Below, piece after piece: positions 23,884 to 33,000 of a stretch of 64,000 nt of DNA (the stretch's first letter is position 1; every line of letters begins with the position of its first letter). The position numbers and the translations under genes were made by a program. The notes under the pieces are model-generated. The model saw nothing but the letters and a program-made list of their open reading frames with translations, did no database searches and was not told where the DNA came from. Source of the stretch: JAGDMJ01 sp963809695 (GTDB taxonomy: Bacteria > Bacteroidota > Ignavibacteria > UBA10030 > UBA6906); NCBI GenBank assembly GCA_963809695.1, contig CAWEKI010000006.1, positions 62,001 through 126,000 of the forward strand, in the 5' to 3' direction.

Positions 23884-24684
23884 ATGGAAGAGCAACAGGT
23901 TACCACTCCACCAGAGCCAGCCGCCGAGGTCAAACCGATGTCTTTCACCGAAAAACTCGTCAACATTTTCGCATCGCCCGGCGAATTGTTCGAGAACGTC
24001 CGATTGACCGGCAAGACCCCCAGCAACTGGATTATTCCTGCCGCAATCATGATTGTCGTCGCAATCGCCATGCAACAGCTCATCATGAGCAACCCTTCGC
24101 TCGCCGATCAGACCAAAGCCATGGTAGAAAAAGCGACAAAGGAGCGGCTGGACAAAGCCGTCCAGTCAGGGCAGATGACGCCCGAACAGGCAGAGCAGCA
24201 ACGCGAACAGATCGAGAACTTCACGAATCCCTCATCACCGTTGAATATCGCCATGCGCATCGTGAGCGTCGTGGTGTTCATCCCGGTCGTGCTCCTCCTT
24301 ATCGCCCTCGTGTACTGGCTGCTCGGAAAAACGGCCATGCATGCCACGGCACCGTATATGAAGGTCGTGGAGGTGATCGGCCTCACGCTCCTGATCGCCG
24401 CGGCAGAATCCATTGTCACGACCGTCATGGCGATCGGATTGGACTCGCTTCATGCGGGGCCGAGCCTTGCGGTCTTCGTCAAGGACTTTGATCTCAACAA
24501 CAAGCTCCATGTGGCACTTTCCAAGGTGAATGTCTTCACCATCTGGAGCCTCCTGGTGACAGCAATCGGGCTGTCCAAGCTTTTCCAGCGCGATCTTCCG
24601 AAGGTGCTCGTCCTTGTCTTCGCGCTCTGGATCCTCTGGTCGGCCTTTACTGTGTTCACCGGCTTCATGAACTTCGGCGCGTGA
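23884..24684 (+). CDS. YIP1-family integral membrane protein
   Basis: A 266-residue protein with about five membrane helices (for example WIIPAAIMIVVAIAMQQLIM, IVSVVVFIPVVLLLIALVYWLLG, VFTIWSLLVTAIGLSKLF, VLVLVFALWILWSAFTVFTGF) and the Yip1-like start FTEKLVNIFASPGELFENVR. A charged helical stretch rich in Glu and Gln follows the first helix. Bacterial Yip1-family members have no settled function. ATG 23884 is preceded by GAGGAG. It is transcribed away from the PolB2 cassette and may share the operators. A clear terminator follows. Confidence 0.8.
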   Translation: MEEQQVTTPPEPAAEVKPMSFTEKLVNIFASPGELFENVRLTGKTPSNWIIPAAIMIVVAIAMQQLIMSNPSLADQTKAMVEKATKERLDKAVQSGQMTPEQAEQQREQIENFTNPSSPLNIAMRIVSVVVFIPVVLLLIALVYWLLGKTAMHATAPYMKVVEVIGLTLLIAAAESIVTTVMAIGLDSLHAGPSLAVFVKDFDLNNKLHVALSKVNVFTIWSLLVTAIGLSKLFQRDLPKVLVLVFALWILWSAFTVFTGFMNFGA

Positions 24685-24704
24685 AAAGAGGTGGCACCCT
24701 TTGT

Positions 24705-24739
24705 GAAAGCCCCGGCCGGTACCGGGGCTTTCTCTTTTT
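24705..24739 (+). terminator. Rho-independent terminator after the YIP1-family gene
   Basis: The stem AAAGCCCCGG pairs with CCGGGGCTTT, followed by TCTCTTTTT. It lies 20 bases after the stop codon and separates this gene from the DUF72-helicase unit. Confidence 0.9.
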
Positions 24740-24763
24740 CCCCCATCCTTGCTATATTATAGT

Positions 24764-25807
24764 ATGTCAAAAAGGAAACCTGACTCAGGCACCCTTCCTC
24801 TCTTCGGGGAGGAAGAACGCACTCCGCAGCAGCCGGCCGGCACGCGGGCAACACCCCGTCCCGGGCCGGTCATATCCGAGTATGTGGAAAAGAACGGCGA
24901 GCGCCTGAAGCGTTGGGCCAGCCACCGCGTCTACTTCGGTACCTCCTCCTGGAAGTACCCCGGATGGAAGGGGATGGTTTACACCACGGCATACCCGTCC
25001 AAACGGATCTTCGATCAGGAATGCCTTGCGGAATATTCGGAGATCTTCCCGACCGTCTGCGCCGACTTCGCGCTCTATGATTTTCCCGACGCGGAGAAAA
25101 TGCGAGCCATTCATGATCAGACCACCGACGGTTTCAGGCTCTCGCTCAAGGTCACCGACCGCATCACGATCAGGCGCTACCCGAACATCAAGCGCTACGG
25201 CAGTCTTGCCGGCACGGAGAACCCGGACTTTCTGAATCTCGCGTTGTTTGAGGATTCCTTCCTGAAACCCATCGAGGCGCTCAGGAAGAAGCGGGGGGCG
25301 ATCATCTTCGAATTTTCCACCTTCTACCCGAACTCCGGCGTGAACTATGAGAAGTATGTGGCGATGTTGGACAAGTTCCTCTCCCGGCTGCCGAACGAGT
25401 ACGAGTATGCGGTGGAGCTCAGGAACAGGGAATTCCTCACGAAGGATTACCTGGACATGCTTCACTCCCACGGCGTGGCGCACGTCTTGAACAACTGGAC
25501 CCGGATGCCCCCCATCGTGGACCAGATCCAGCTTGCGGGCGTGCTGACGGGAAAATTCTCCGTCGCGCGCGCGCTCCTGAAGCCCGGACGAACCTATGAA
25601 GAGGCGGTCGAGCTCTTCCAGCCGTATGAGCGAATCCAGGAGGAGAACCCGGATCTGCGCACCGGCCTCGCAGATGCTGTCCGGCGTTGCGTGGCCGAAG
25701 GGAAGACGCTGTACGCTTACGTGAACAACAGGGCAGAAGGGAATTCCCCAAAAACCATTGAGGCAATCCTCGACATCCTCGATCACTATCCGGTGGAGAA
25801 ACTCTGA
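24764..25807 (+). CDS. DUF72 family protein (canonical copy)
   Basis: A 347-residue DUF72 (YecE-like) TIM-barrel protein. The N-terminal family motif is intact (YFGTSSWKYPGWKGMVY), followed by DFALYDFPDAEKM, FRLSLKVTD, a strand IIFEFSTFYP, YAVELRNREFLTKDY and HSHGVAHVLNNWTRMPP. It has an extra basic/proline-rich N-terminus of about 55 residues. The biochemical activity of the family is not established, but members often sit near DNA-repair genes, and this one overlaps a UvrD-type helicase by four bases. No Shine-Dalgarno sequence precedes ATG 24764; a TATATTAT stretch does. Confidence 0.88.
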   Translation: MSKRKPDSGTLPLFGEEERTPQQPAGTRATPRPGPVISEYVEKNGERLKRWASHRVYFGTSSWKYPGWKGMVYTTAYPSKRIFDQECLAEYSEIFPTVCADFALYDFPDAEKMRAIHDQTTDGFRLSLKVTDRITIRRYPNIKRYGSLAGTENPDFLNLALFEDSFLKPIEALRKKRGAIIFEFSTFYPNSGVNYEKYVAMLDKFLSRLPNEYEYAVELRNREFLTKDYLDMLHSHGVAHVLNNWTRMPPIVDQIQLAGVLTGKFSVARALLKPGRTYEEAVELFQPYERIQEENPDLRTGLADAVRRCVAEGKTLYAYVNNRAEGNSPKTIEAILDILDHYPVEKL

Positions 25808-26793
25808 AAAAGTACACACTCAAGAAATCGATCTTCAAAGAAGAGCTGACGGCAGAAACCCGGCAGCGCTTCCTCATTGACTACAAAGGCGAGCTGAACG
25901 CGGCACAGTATGAGGCGGCCTCTTCCGTCAACGGCCCCCACCTGATCATCGCGGGAGCGGGCACCGGGAAGACACGCACCATCACCTACCGCGTCGCATA
26001 CCTGGTGGAGCTCGGCGTGAACCCGGAGTCGATTCTCCTCTTGACCTTCACCCGCCGGGCCGCACAGGAAATGCTTCGCCGCGCCGCGATCCTCTTGGAT
26101 GCCCGGTGCGAAAAGGTCGCCGGAGGGACCTTCCACTCCTTCGCCAACGCCGTCCTGCGGCGCTACGCGCCCCTGCTCAAGTTCGAGTCTTCCTTCACGA
26201 TTCTCGATCAGGGAGACGCCGAGGATGTCGTCAACCTGCTCCGCACGCAGCTGAAATTTGATACCCGTGCGCGGCGGTTTCCACGCAAGCAGACGTTGTT
26301 CGATATTTTCTCCAAGGCGGTCAACACACTCATGCCGGTCAAGGACGTGCTGAAAACCGAGTATCCGCACTACGAGGACTACCTGGAGGACATCCTGCGG
26401 CTGCAGATGGCCTACGAACAGTACAAGGCGTATCACAATTTGATGGACTACGACGATCTGCTGGTGTATCTCCGGAAACTTCTGCGCGATTTTGACCAGG
26501 TGCGGCTCGCCCTTTCGGACCGCTACAAGTATATTATGGTGGATGAATACCAGGACACCAATCACATGCAGGCGGAGATTGTCCGGCTGCTCGCGCAGAA
26601 GCATGGAAACGTCATGGTGGTGGGGGACGACGCGCAATCGATCTATTCCTTTCGCGGCGCAACGATCAGGAACATCCTTGACTTTCCGGAGCAGTTCCCG
26701 GGATGCCGAATCGTCAAGCTGGAGGAGAACTACCGGAGCACCCAGCCGATCCTGGATTTGACCAACGAAATATTGAGGAGGGCCCGCGAGTGA
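25804..26793 (+). pseudogene. N-terminal half of a split UvrD/PcrA-type helicase
   Basis: 329 residues giving domains 1A/1B of a superfamily 1 helicase. Visible motifs are NAAQYEAA (Q motif), Walker A AGAGTGKT, TFTRRAAQEM (motif Ia), the Walker B box VDEYQDTN, GDDAQSIYSFRGA (motif III) and EENYRST (motif IV). The frame has no ATG or GTG before Walker A. The likely start is CTG 25804, which overlaps the DUF72 stop as CTGA and gives (M)KKYTLKKSIFKEEL. The frame ends at a TGA directly after EILRRARE, where a full helicase would continue. The missing half lies about 1 kb downstream. The two halves sum to about 675 residues, a normal helicase length. They could be a broken gene or a two-subunit enzyme. 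Confidence 0.85.
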
Positions 26794-27686
26794 ACAAGAC
26801 TCCCCTTGCATCCCTGCTTGCCAAAAAGCGGCCGTTGATACTGGATGGCGCGATGGGGACAGAACTTCAGCGCCGGGGCGTGGACACCGAGCTCCCTCTC
26901 TGGTCGGCAGAGGCGCTCGTCCTTTCGCCGGCGCTTGTGCGGCAGATCCATGAAGAGTACATCCGCGCGGGAGCAGATATTATCACGGCAAACACGTTCA
27001 GGACAACGCGGCGAACGCTCCGGCGGACAGGGCTCCCCGACCGCTCACACCGGCTCACCGAAACCGCTCTGGCTCTTGCCCGGCAGGCGCGGGAAGCGTT
27101 TCCGGACAGGGAGATCCTCGTTGCCGGCTCCCTGGCGCCTCTGGAGGATTGCTACCGGCCGGAGCTTGCGCCGTCGCAACGTGACCTGGAAGAAGAGCAT
27201 GCAGAACTGGCCGGACGTTTGGCCGATGGAGGAGCAGATTTCCTGCTTCTGGAAACCATGGGCACCATTCGCGAAGCCGCCGCCGCCTGCGGCGCCGCTG
27301 CCGCAACGGGGAAAGAAGTGGTGGTCAGCTTTCTCTGCAACGACAGCGGGAATTTGTACGGAGGAGAGCCGCTGCCTGACGCGGTCGCGGCGGTGCTGCC
27401 ATTCGGCCCGACTGCACTGTCCGTCAACTGCGTCTCTCCGCGGGTGATCGACAAAGCTCTTGCCAAGCTCGTTGCCTCCTCCTCCCTTCCGTTCGGCCTC
27501 TACGCCAACGTGGGGCGGCCGGGGGATGAACATGGAAAAGTATTGGTGTGCGATGTAAGCGAAACGGAGTACAGTAGCTTTGCGCTGCGGTGGCAACAGG
27601 AAGGCGCCTCAATCATCGGGGGATGCTGCGGGACATCGCCGGGGTATATCAGGAGTTTGGCGGAAGCGGTAAGAACGAATAGTTGA
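26790..27686 (+). CDS. Homocysteine S-methyltransferase interrupting the helicase gene
   Basis: A 298-residue cobalamin-independent methyltransferase of the MmuM/BHMT type, which transfers a methyl group from S-methylmethionine or a similar donor to homocysteine to give methionine. Features are ILDGAMGTELQRRG at the N-terminus, ADIITANTFRTT, and the zinc-binding cysteines in SVNCVSP and IIGGCCGTSP. Its GTG start overlaps the helicase stop as GTGA, and GAGGAGGG inside the helicase frame serves as its ribosome-binding site. It is followed by an imperfect hairpin. No transposase accompanies it. It probably entered the helicase gene as a single-gene insertion. Confidence 0.9.
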   Translation: MNKTPLASLLAKKRPLILDGAMGTELQRRGVDTELPLWSAEALVLSPALVRQIHEEYIRAGADIITANTFRTTRRTLRRTGLPDRSHRLTETALALARQAREAFPDREILVAGSLAPLEDCYRPELAPSQRDLEEEHAELAGRLADGGADFLLLETMGTIREAAAACGAAAATGKEVVVSFLCNDSGNLYGGEPLPDAVAAVLPFGPTALSVNCVSPRVIDKALAKLVASSSLPFGLYANVGRPGDEHGKVLVCDVSETEYSSFALRWQQEGASIIGGCCGTSPGYIRSLAEAVRTNS

Positions 27687-27696
27687 GAACTCCAGA

Positions 27697-27751
27697 GAAA
27701 CGCTTTCACTCGGGATTTATCACAAGGATGGGTCCTGAGGAGAAGCGTTTC
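27697..27751. repeat. Imperfect hairpin after the inserted methyltransferase gene
   Basis: The arms GAAACGCTT and AAGCGTTTC (perfect) continue inward as CTCGGGA and TCCTGAG (one mismatch). The element ends just before the second helicase fragment, near the right edge of the inserted segment. It could be a terminator without a clear T-run, or the end of the inserted DNA. Confidence 0.6.
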
Positions 27752-27789
27752 AATTGGGGAATACAAAAAGGGAAAGCACGCTCACGTCA

Positions 27790-28830
27790 ATGATCCGCCA
27801 CAAGTATTCAAAAGAGCTCTACACGCACCGCCCCGGCGGGGAAATGCCGAGCATTGTCGTTGCCGAGAGCGAGAACCTCCAGTCCAAATTCGTGGTGCAG
27901 CGGGTGCTTGAACTGCGCGAGCAGGGCATCAGGCTGGATGACATCGCGGTGCTCTTCCGGTCAGGCTATCTCTCCTTCGACCTGGAGATCGAGCTCAACA
28001 AGGCCAACATCCCGTTCGTGAAGTATGGCGGGTTCAAATTCATTGAGACGGCACACATCAAGGATCTTGTGGCCTATCTGCGTGTGCTCGAAAACCCGCG
28101 CGATGCGGTGGCGTGGAACAGGATCCTGCTTCTCGTGGATGGCGTCGGTCCCCGCACGGCGGAAAAGGTGCTGGACGATATCCTGGCAAGCCGGGTGACG
28201 CCGGAGAATGCGGGGACCAACAATACGCTCCCGGTGTTCTGGGCAGACTACAACGCGTATCCGGACAAGCTCCGGCAGCTCTTCGAGGCGCTGAAGTCTG
28301 TACGGCCGGACCACATCATGCCGGCCGATAAGGTGCAGCAGTTGCTGAACTACTACGAACCGATTTTCTCCAGGCGCTATGACGATTATAACAAGCGCAA
28401 GAAAGACCTGGAAATGTTCCAGCAGATCACGGAGCGGTACCGCTCGCTCGGGTCGCTGCTGGCGGACCTTGCTCTCGAGCCTTCGGGCGAAAGCGTCGTG
28501 GATATTACGGCTCCGGGGACGGACGACGAGAAGCTGGTGCTTTCCACGATTCACAGCGCCAAAGGCCTGGAGTGGAACAGCGTTTTTGTGATCTACGCAC
28601 TGGATGGCCGGTTTCCGAATACACGGGCGGCCATGAGCGAAGAGTCGATGGAAGAGGAGCGCCGCCTCATGTATGTCGCCTGCACGCGGGCGCGCGACCA
28701 TCTGTTTATTACGTATCCCATCAATATCTACGACCGCGAGTCCGGTATGATTCTCTCAAAACCTTCCCGCTTCATTGCGGGGCTGCCGGAGAATCTGCTG
28801 GATATGATGGTGGTGAATACAGAAGATTAA
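27790..28830 (+). pseudogene. C-terminal half of a split UvrD/PcrA-type helicase
   Basis: About 346 residues giving domains 2A/2B of the same helicase: KYSKELYTHRPGGEMPSIVV follows on directly from the truncated half, then IAVLFRSGYLSFDLE, FVKYGGFKF, motif V LSTIHSAKGLEWNSVFV and motif VI EERRLMYVACTRARDHLFI. The frame is intact throughout. Possible starts are ATG 27790 (AGGGAAAG about 14 bases upstream) or TTG 27754, both in sequence foreign to the helicase. If expressed, the two halves could reassemble; otherwise this is a disrupted gene whose 3' part has not yet decayed. Confidence 0.85.
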
Positions 28831-28839
28831 CCCGGGCTG

Positions 28840-28902
28840 TTCCTAATTCAACGTTCCCAACTCCCATTCATGCGTTCGGCGTTGGGAACCTTGAATTAGG
28901 AA
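28840..28902. repeat. Long intergenic palindrome, family E (copy 4, short form)
   Basis: The arms TTCCTAATTCAA plus GTTCCCAAC and GTTGGGAAC plus TTGAATTAGGAA pair around a centre containing CATTCATGCGTTCGG. It is a shortened version of the elements at 751, 7138 and 17708, placed between the helicase fragment and the aldolase gene. Confidence 0.8.
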
Positions 28903-28937
28903 TGTTTCACCATAACACACAACTACGAAAGGAAGCC

Positions 28938-29888
28938 ATGATCGTCACAACCTCTCAATTATATAAGCATGCATACGGGAAGTATGCTGTTGGCGCATAT
29001 AACATCAACAATATGGAACAGGCGCTCGGGCTGTTCAAGGGGCATACCGATGGGGAAGCGCCGTTCATCGTACAGATCTCGAAAGGCGCCCGCAAATATG
29101 CCGGCATTCCGATGATCGAAGCCATCATCCGGGCCGCGGAAAAGATGTTCCCGCAGGTGATTTTCGCCGTCCATCTCGACCACGGCGACGAGGCCACTTG
29201 CTATGATTGCATCGACTCGGGATTCTATTCCTCGGTGATGATCGATGCATCGCACGAACCGTTCGCCGGAAACGTTGCGACAACGAAGCGGGTCGTGGAA
29301 CGCGCACATGCCAAAAAGATCTCGGTAGAGGCGGAGCTCGGAATGCTTGGCGGCGTGGAAGAGGATATCAAGGTCGACGAGAAGCATGCGATGTTGACCG
29401 ATCCTGATGAAGCGGCTGCCTTCGTGAAGCAGTCGGGAGCCGACAGCCTTGCGGTAGCAATCGGCACCAGCCATGGTGCGTACAAATTCACAGGGGCGCA
29501 AGGACTGCACTACGAGCGCATTGAGGCAATTCAGAAGCTGATGCCTGGCGTGCCGCTGGTGATGCATGGTTCAAGCTCTGTGCCGCCGGAGGAAGTGCGG
29601 AAGATTAATGCGGCGGGGGGAACGCTCAATCCTTCAGCGCGCGGCGTGGATGAGAACGGATTCAAGAAGGCGGCGTCTCTCGGTGTGACCAAGGTGAACA
29701 TCGACACCGACGGCCGGCTGGTTTGGACGCGCGTCCATCGCGAGTATTTCAAGGATCATCCGGAGGAGTTCGATTTCCGCAAACCGGGCACGGTCTTCGT
29801 GGCGGAGTACGCGAAGTTCATCGTGCACAAATCTGAAAAACTCGGCTCCGCCGGACAGCTGCCGATCGTGCGGAAGGCAATCGGGTAA
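28938..29888 (+). CDS. Class II fructose-bisphosphate aldolase
   Basis: A 316-residue zinc-dependent aldolase of glycolysis and gluconeogenesis that splits fructose 1,6-bisphosphate into dihydroxyacetone phosphate and glyceraldehyde 3-phosphate. Characteristic stretches are VGAYNINNMEQA, AVHLDHGDEATCYDCID (zinc ligand and catalytic Asp), VMIDASHEPF, SVEAELGMLGG, VAIGTSHGAYKF, VMHGSSSVP and VNIDTDGRLV. Related ketose-bisphosphate aldolases (tagatose-type) are possible. ATG 28938 has GAAAGGAAG upstream; the frame is open further back into the helicase fragment, but that part is not aldolase. Confidence 0.93.
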   Translation: MIVTTSQLYKHAYGKYAVGAYNINNMEQALGLFKGHTDGEAPFIVQISKGARKYAGIPMIEAIIRAAEKMFPQVIFAVHLDHGDEATCYDCIDSGFYSSVMIDASHEPFAGNVATTKRVVERAHAKKISVEAELGMLGGVEEDIKVDEKHAMLTDPDEAAAFVKQSGADSLAVAIGTSHGAYKFTGAQGLHYERIEAIQKLMPGVPLVMHGSSSVPPEEVRKINAAGGTLNPSARGVDENGFKKAASLGVTKVNIDTDGRLVWTRVHREYFKDHPEEFDFRKPGTVFVAEYAKFIVHKSEKLGSAGQLPIVRKAIG

Positions 29889-29892
29889 CGGG

Positions 29893-29948
29893 AACTCACC
29901 CACTCCCCTCCGGTCCCGCCCACGGCGGGACCGGAGGGCAGGTGAGTT
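29893..29948. repeat. Large palindrome between the convergent aldolase and GH3 genes
   Basis: A 56-bp palindrome: AACTCACC pairs with GGTGAGTT, and CCCTCCGGTCCCGCC pairs with GGCGGGACCGGAGGG around a CAC loop. It starts five bases after the aldolase stop. It shares the GGTCCCG core with the insertion in the alcohol dehydrogenase and may act as a two-way terminator. Confidence 0.8.
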
Positions 29949-30009
29949 GCCCAAAGGCTCTGCCTCTGACTACTGGTTTCTGACCTCTTGCCTCTTGCTT
30001 CTGTTTTCT

Positions 30010-33000
30010 TCACCTTATCAAGATCATCCGCTTCGTCTGCGTGAATGACCCCGCACTCATGCGATACATATAGACACCACTGGCCAGCCCTGTTCCGTCG
30101 AAGTTGACCTGATATGTTCCCGGGGTCTTTCTCTCGTTGACTAATACCGCGACTTCCCTCCCCAGCAAATCAAACACAGTGATTTTCACATCACTGACAC
30201 CTGACACCCGAAACCTAACACTTGTTGTCGGATTGAACGGATTCGGATAATTCTCAAACAGTGCACAACTTTTTGGAAGAGAAGCGTCCAGTTCTTCTTC
30301 AATTCCTGTCACGATCGATCCATACACCTCGAACTCATACAGCGAATATCCCCATTGTGTTGCCCTCGTGGTACCGTACATCCTGACATACCTGCCGGTT
30401 CTGCTAACGAGAAGCGTATCGTTTCCTCCGTCGCTGTTCGGCTGTGCTGCCACGGTGGTCCAGACTGTGTTGTTGTCCGAGACCTGGATCGTGTAATTCT
30501 TTCCGTAGGCAGATTCCCACCGCAGGATCACGCGATCAATGTTGTATTCCGCACCGAGATCAATGGTGATCCATTGGGGATCGCTGAACGCTGACGACCA
30601 GCGGCTCCCGCTGTTTCCATCCACCGCCTTGTCCCCTTCCAGCCCGGTTCCTTCGACAGACGAGACCGTCACGGGGCGGTGGAGCGCCAGGTTCTGCGCC
30701 GGCCTGGGGATGACTTCCAGGGATGTGGTAGCGGTATTGTTCCCCTCAACACATTCGTCGATGCTGTTGGATGGATCGACCACCGCCTGAATCGCGAACG
30801 TGCCCATCGTATCCGCTTTCCAGATGTTGGCCATGGAAGGACCCTTGTTTGCGCATACCAGAACCATCCCGCCCGGCAGAACCTGAGTCGTGGTCGTATC
30901 GGCCCATGACACGTCATTCCCGTTCACCAGGAATGATACCCTGATGGGCGCGCCGCCTGGAAGAGGTTTTGAACCCTGATTCTTCACCAAAGCGAGAAAG
31001 AGAACACTGTCCCCTTTCACCGGGTAGCGGGGCACGGAGAGGATGTTGGTGATCAGCAGGTCCGGCTTCCGCACCCCGTCGATTACCTGAAAGGAGGCCT
31101 CCAGCGGAAGATTGTCCGATGATCCGCCGACTTTCACTCTGAATTCCCCCGGATCAATTTCGAAGTCGCCATACGCTTCGCTGAAGTAATAGAGTTCATC
31201 GGCAGTGAGTGTGAGTGTGACCGTTGCCGTTTGCCCAACGGCCAGGTGAACCCGCTTGAATCCCTTCAGCTGTTTGTCAGGCATCTGCACGCTGGGTTGC
31301 ACGTCGGTGAGATAAAGTTCCACGATCTCGTCCCCATCCATCAAGCCGGTATTCGTTACATCGACGCTGACGTTGACCGGCTCTCCGGGCAAAACCGTTG
31401 ATGGGCTGACCGTAAGGTTACTGTACGCGAACGTTGTATAGCTGAGCCCGAACCCAAAGGGAAACTGCGGCACGATCCTTTGCTTATCGAACCACCGATA
31501 GCCGCATCCGTCGTCGTCGTTGAAGTCGTCGTTCCAGGCCGGAAGCTGTGCGTCCGTTTTCGGCCATGTCACCGGAAGTTTTCCCCCGGGGTTATCGTCG
31601 CCGAAGAGCACATCGGCCAGGGCGTTGCCGCTTTCCTGCCCCGGGTAGAACGCTTGAATGAGCCCTTTGATATTGTTGACGGACCGGTCGATGCCGCAAA
31701 CCCCGCCGCTGTAGAGCACAACGATGAGGTTCGGATTTACCGATGCCAGCCGATTGATGAGGTCGAGTTGCTTACCCGGGAGGTCAATCGATCCGGTGGC
31801 CCTGTCTGCTCCTTCTCCCTCCTGATTCTCGTCAAGTCCGCCGCAGAAGACGACTGCATCCGCGCCTGCGGCGGCCGTGGCAGCCTGAGCAAACCCGCTT
31901 GTGTCAGCGCTGTTGACGTCGCACCCTTTTGCGTACGCGACTGCGGAGGTTCCGATCTTTGCCACGATCCCCGCCTGGGGACTGATGCTGTAGAACGGGG
32001 AAACATAGCTGCTTCCCCTGGCGTCGACCCGGCAAACGGCGGCGTTCGGTCCGATGACTGCAACCTTCGTGACACCCTTTGATAGCGGAAGGACGTTCCC
32101 TTCATTCTTGAGCAGAACCAGGGATTTCTTTCCAGCCTCGAGGCAGAGATCCTGGTGTTCTTTGCAGTTGACGTCGGCAGGATTGCCGGGGGGATAGTAG
32201 GAGTCCATCATGCCGGAAAGGAACTTTGTTCTGAGGATGCGCCGTACGGCCGCATCCAGGACAGCCAGGGAAACCTGCCCGCCATCCACGAGGCTGGGGA
32301 GATCATTTTTGTAGTTGTCTGATCCCATGCAAATGTCGCACCCCGCCTCGATGGCCAGTTCGCTGCTCCAGATGGAGCCCCAATCGGAGACGACATAGCA
32401 TGGGAATCCCCACCAGTTCTTCAGGATCGTGGTCAGGAGGGTCGGATTCTCAGCACACTTCTGGCCGTTGATCAGGTTATAGGCATTCATCACACTAAAG
32501 GCTCCCCCTTGCTGCACGGCGGTGCGGAAGGCGAGGCCGTAGTGCTCCATCAGCAGGCGCTTGCTGACAACCACGTTGTTGGTCATGCGACCGTTTTCTC
32601 TGCTATTGCCGTTGTAATGTTTGATCGTAGCAATCGTCGGCGTGGTTTGCATGCCCTTGACCACGGCAGTAGTGATCTGCGCGCAGAGATATGGATCTTC
32701 GCCGCCGGTCTCGGGGCTTCTGCCGTTCCTCGGGTCGCGGTCGAGATCGAGGCAAGGGCCCAGCCCCTGGTGTTTTCCTTTCCCCCGGAATTCTTTCCCC
32801 ATCGCAACGCCGATGCGCCCGGCTAGCTCCACATCCCAGGAGGAAGCCATGCCGATGCCGACCGGGAAGGACGTCGCATTTCCGTCACGCACGCCATGCG
32901 GGCCGTCTGCCATGACGAAACCGGGAATATTCAGGCGGGTATTGTCTTCTGTATTGAAGCTTCCCTGCTGGTGAACCTGTTTGATCTTCTCCTCCGTGGT

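Noticed and set aside
19044..25807. Prophage or virus origin of the B-family polymerase
   Set aside because: There are no structural, terminase or integrase genes nearby, and the altered motif C matches cellular PolB2 rather than protein-primed or phage polymerases.
26703..26789. An upstream extension of the methyltransferase reading frame inside the helicase gene
   Set aside because: The 29 extra residues do not resemble the family, and GTG 26790 has a strong ribosome-binding site.
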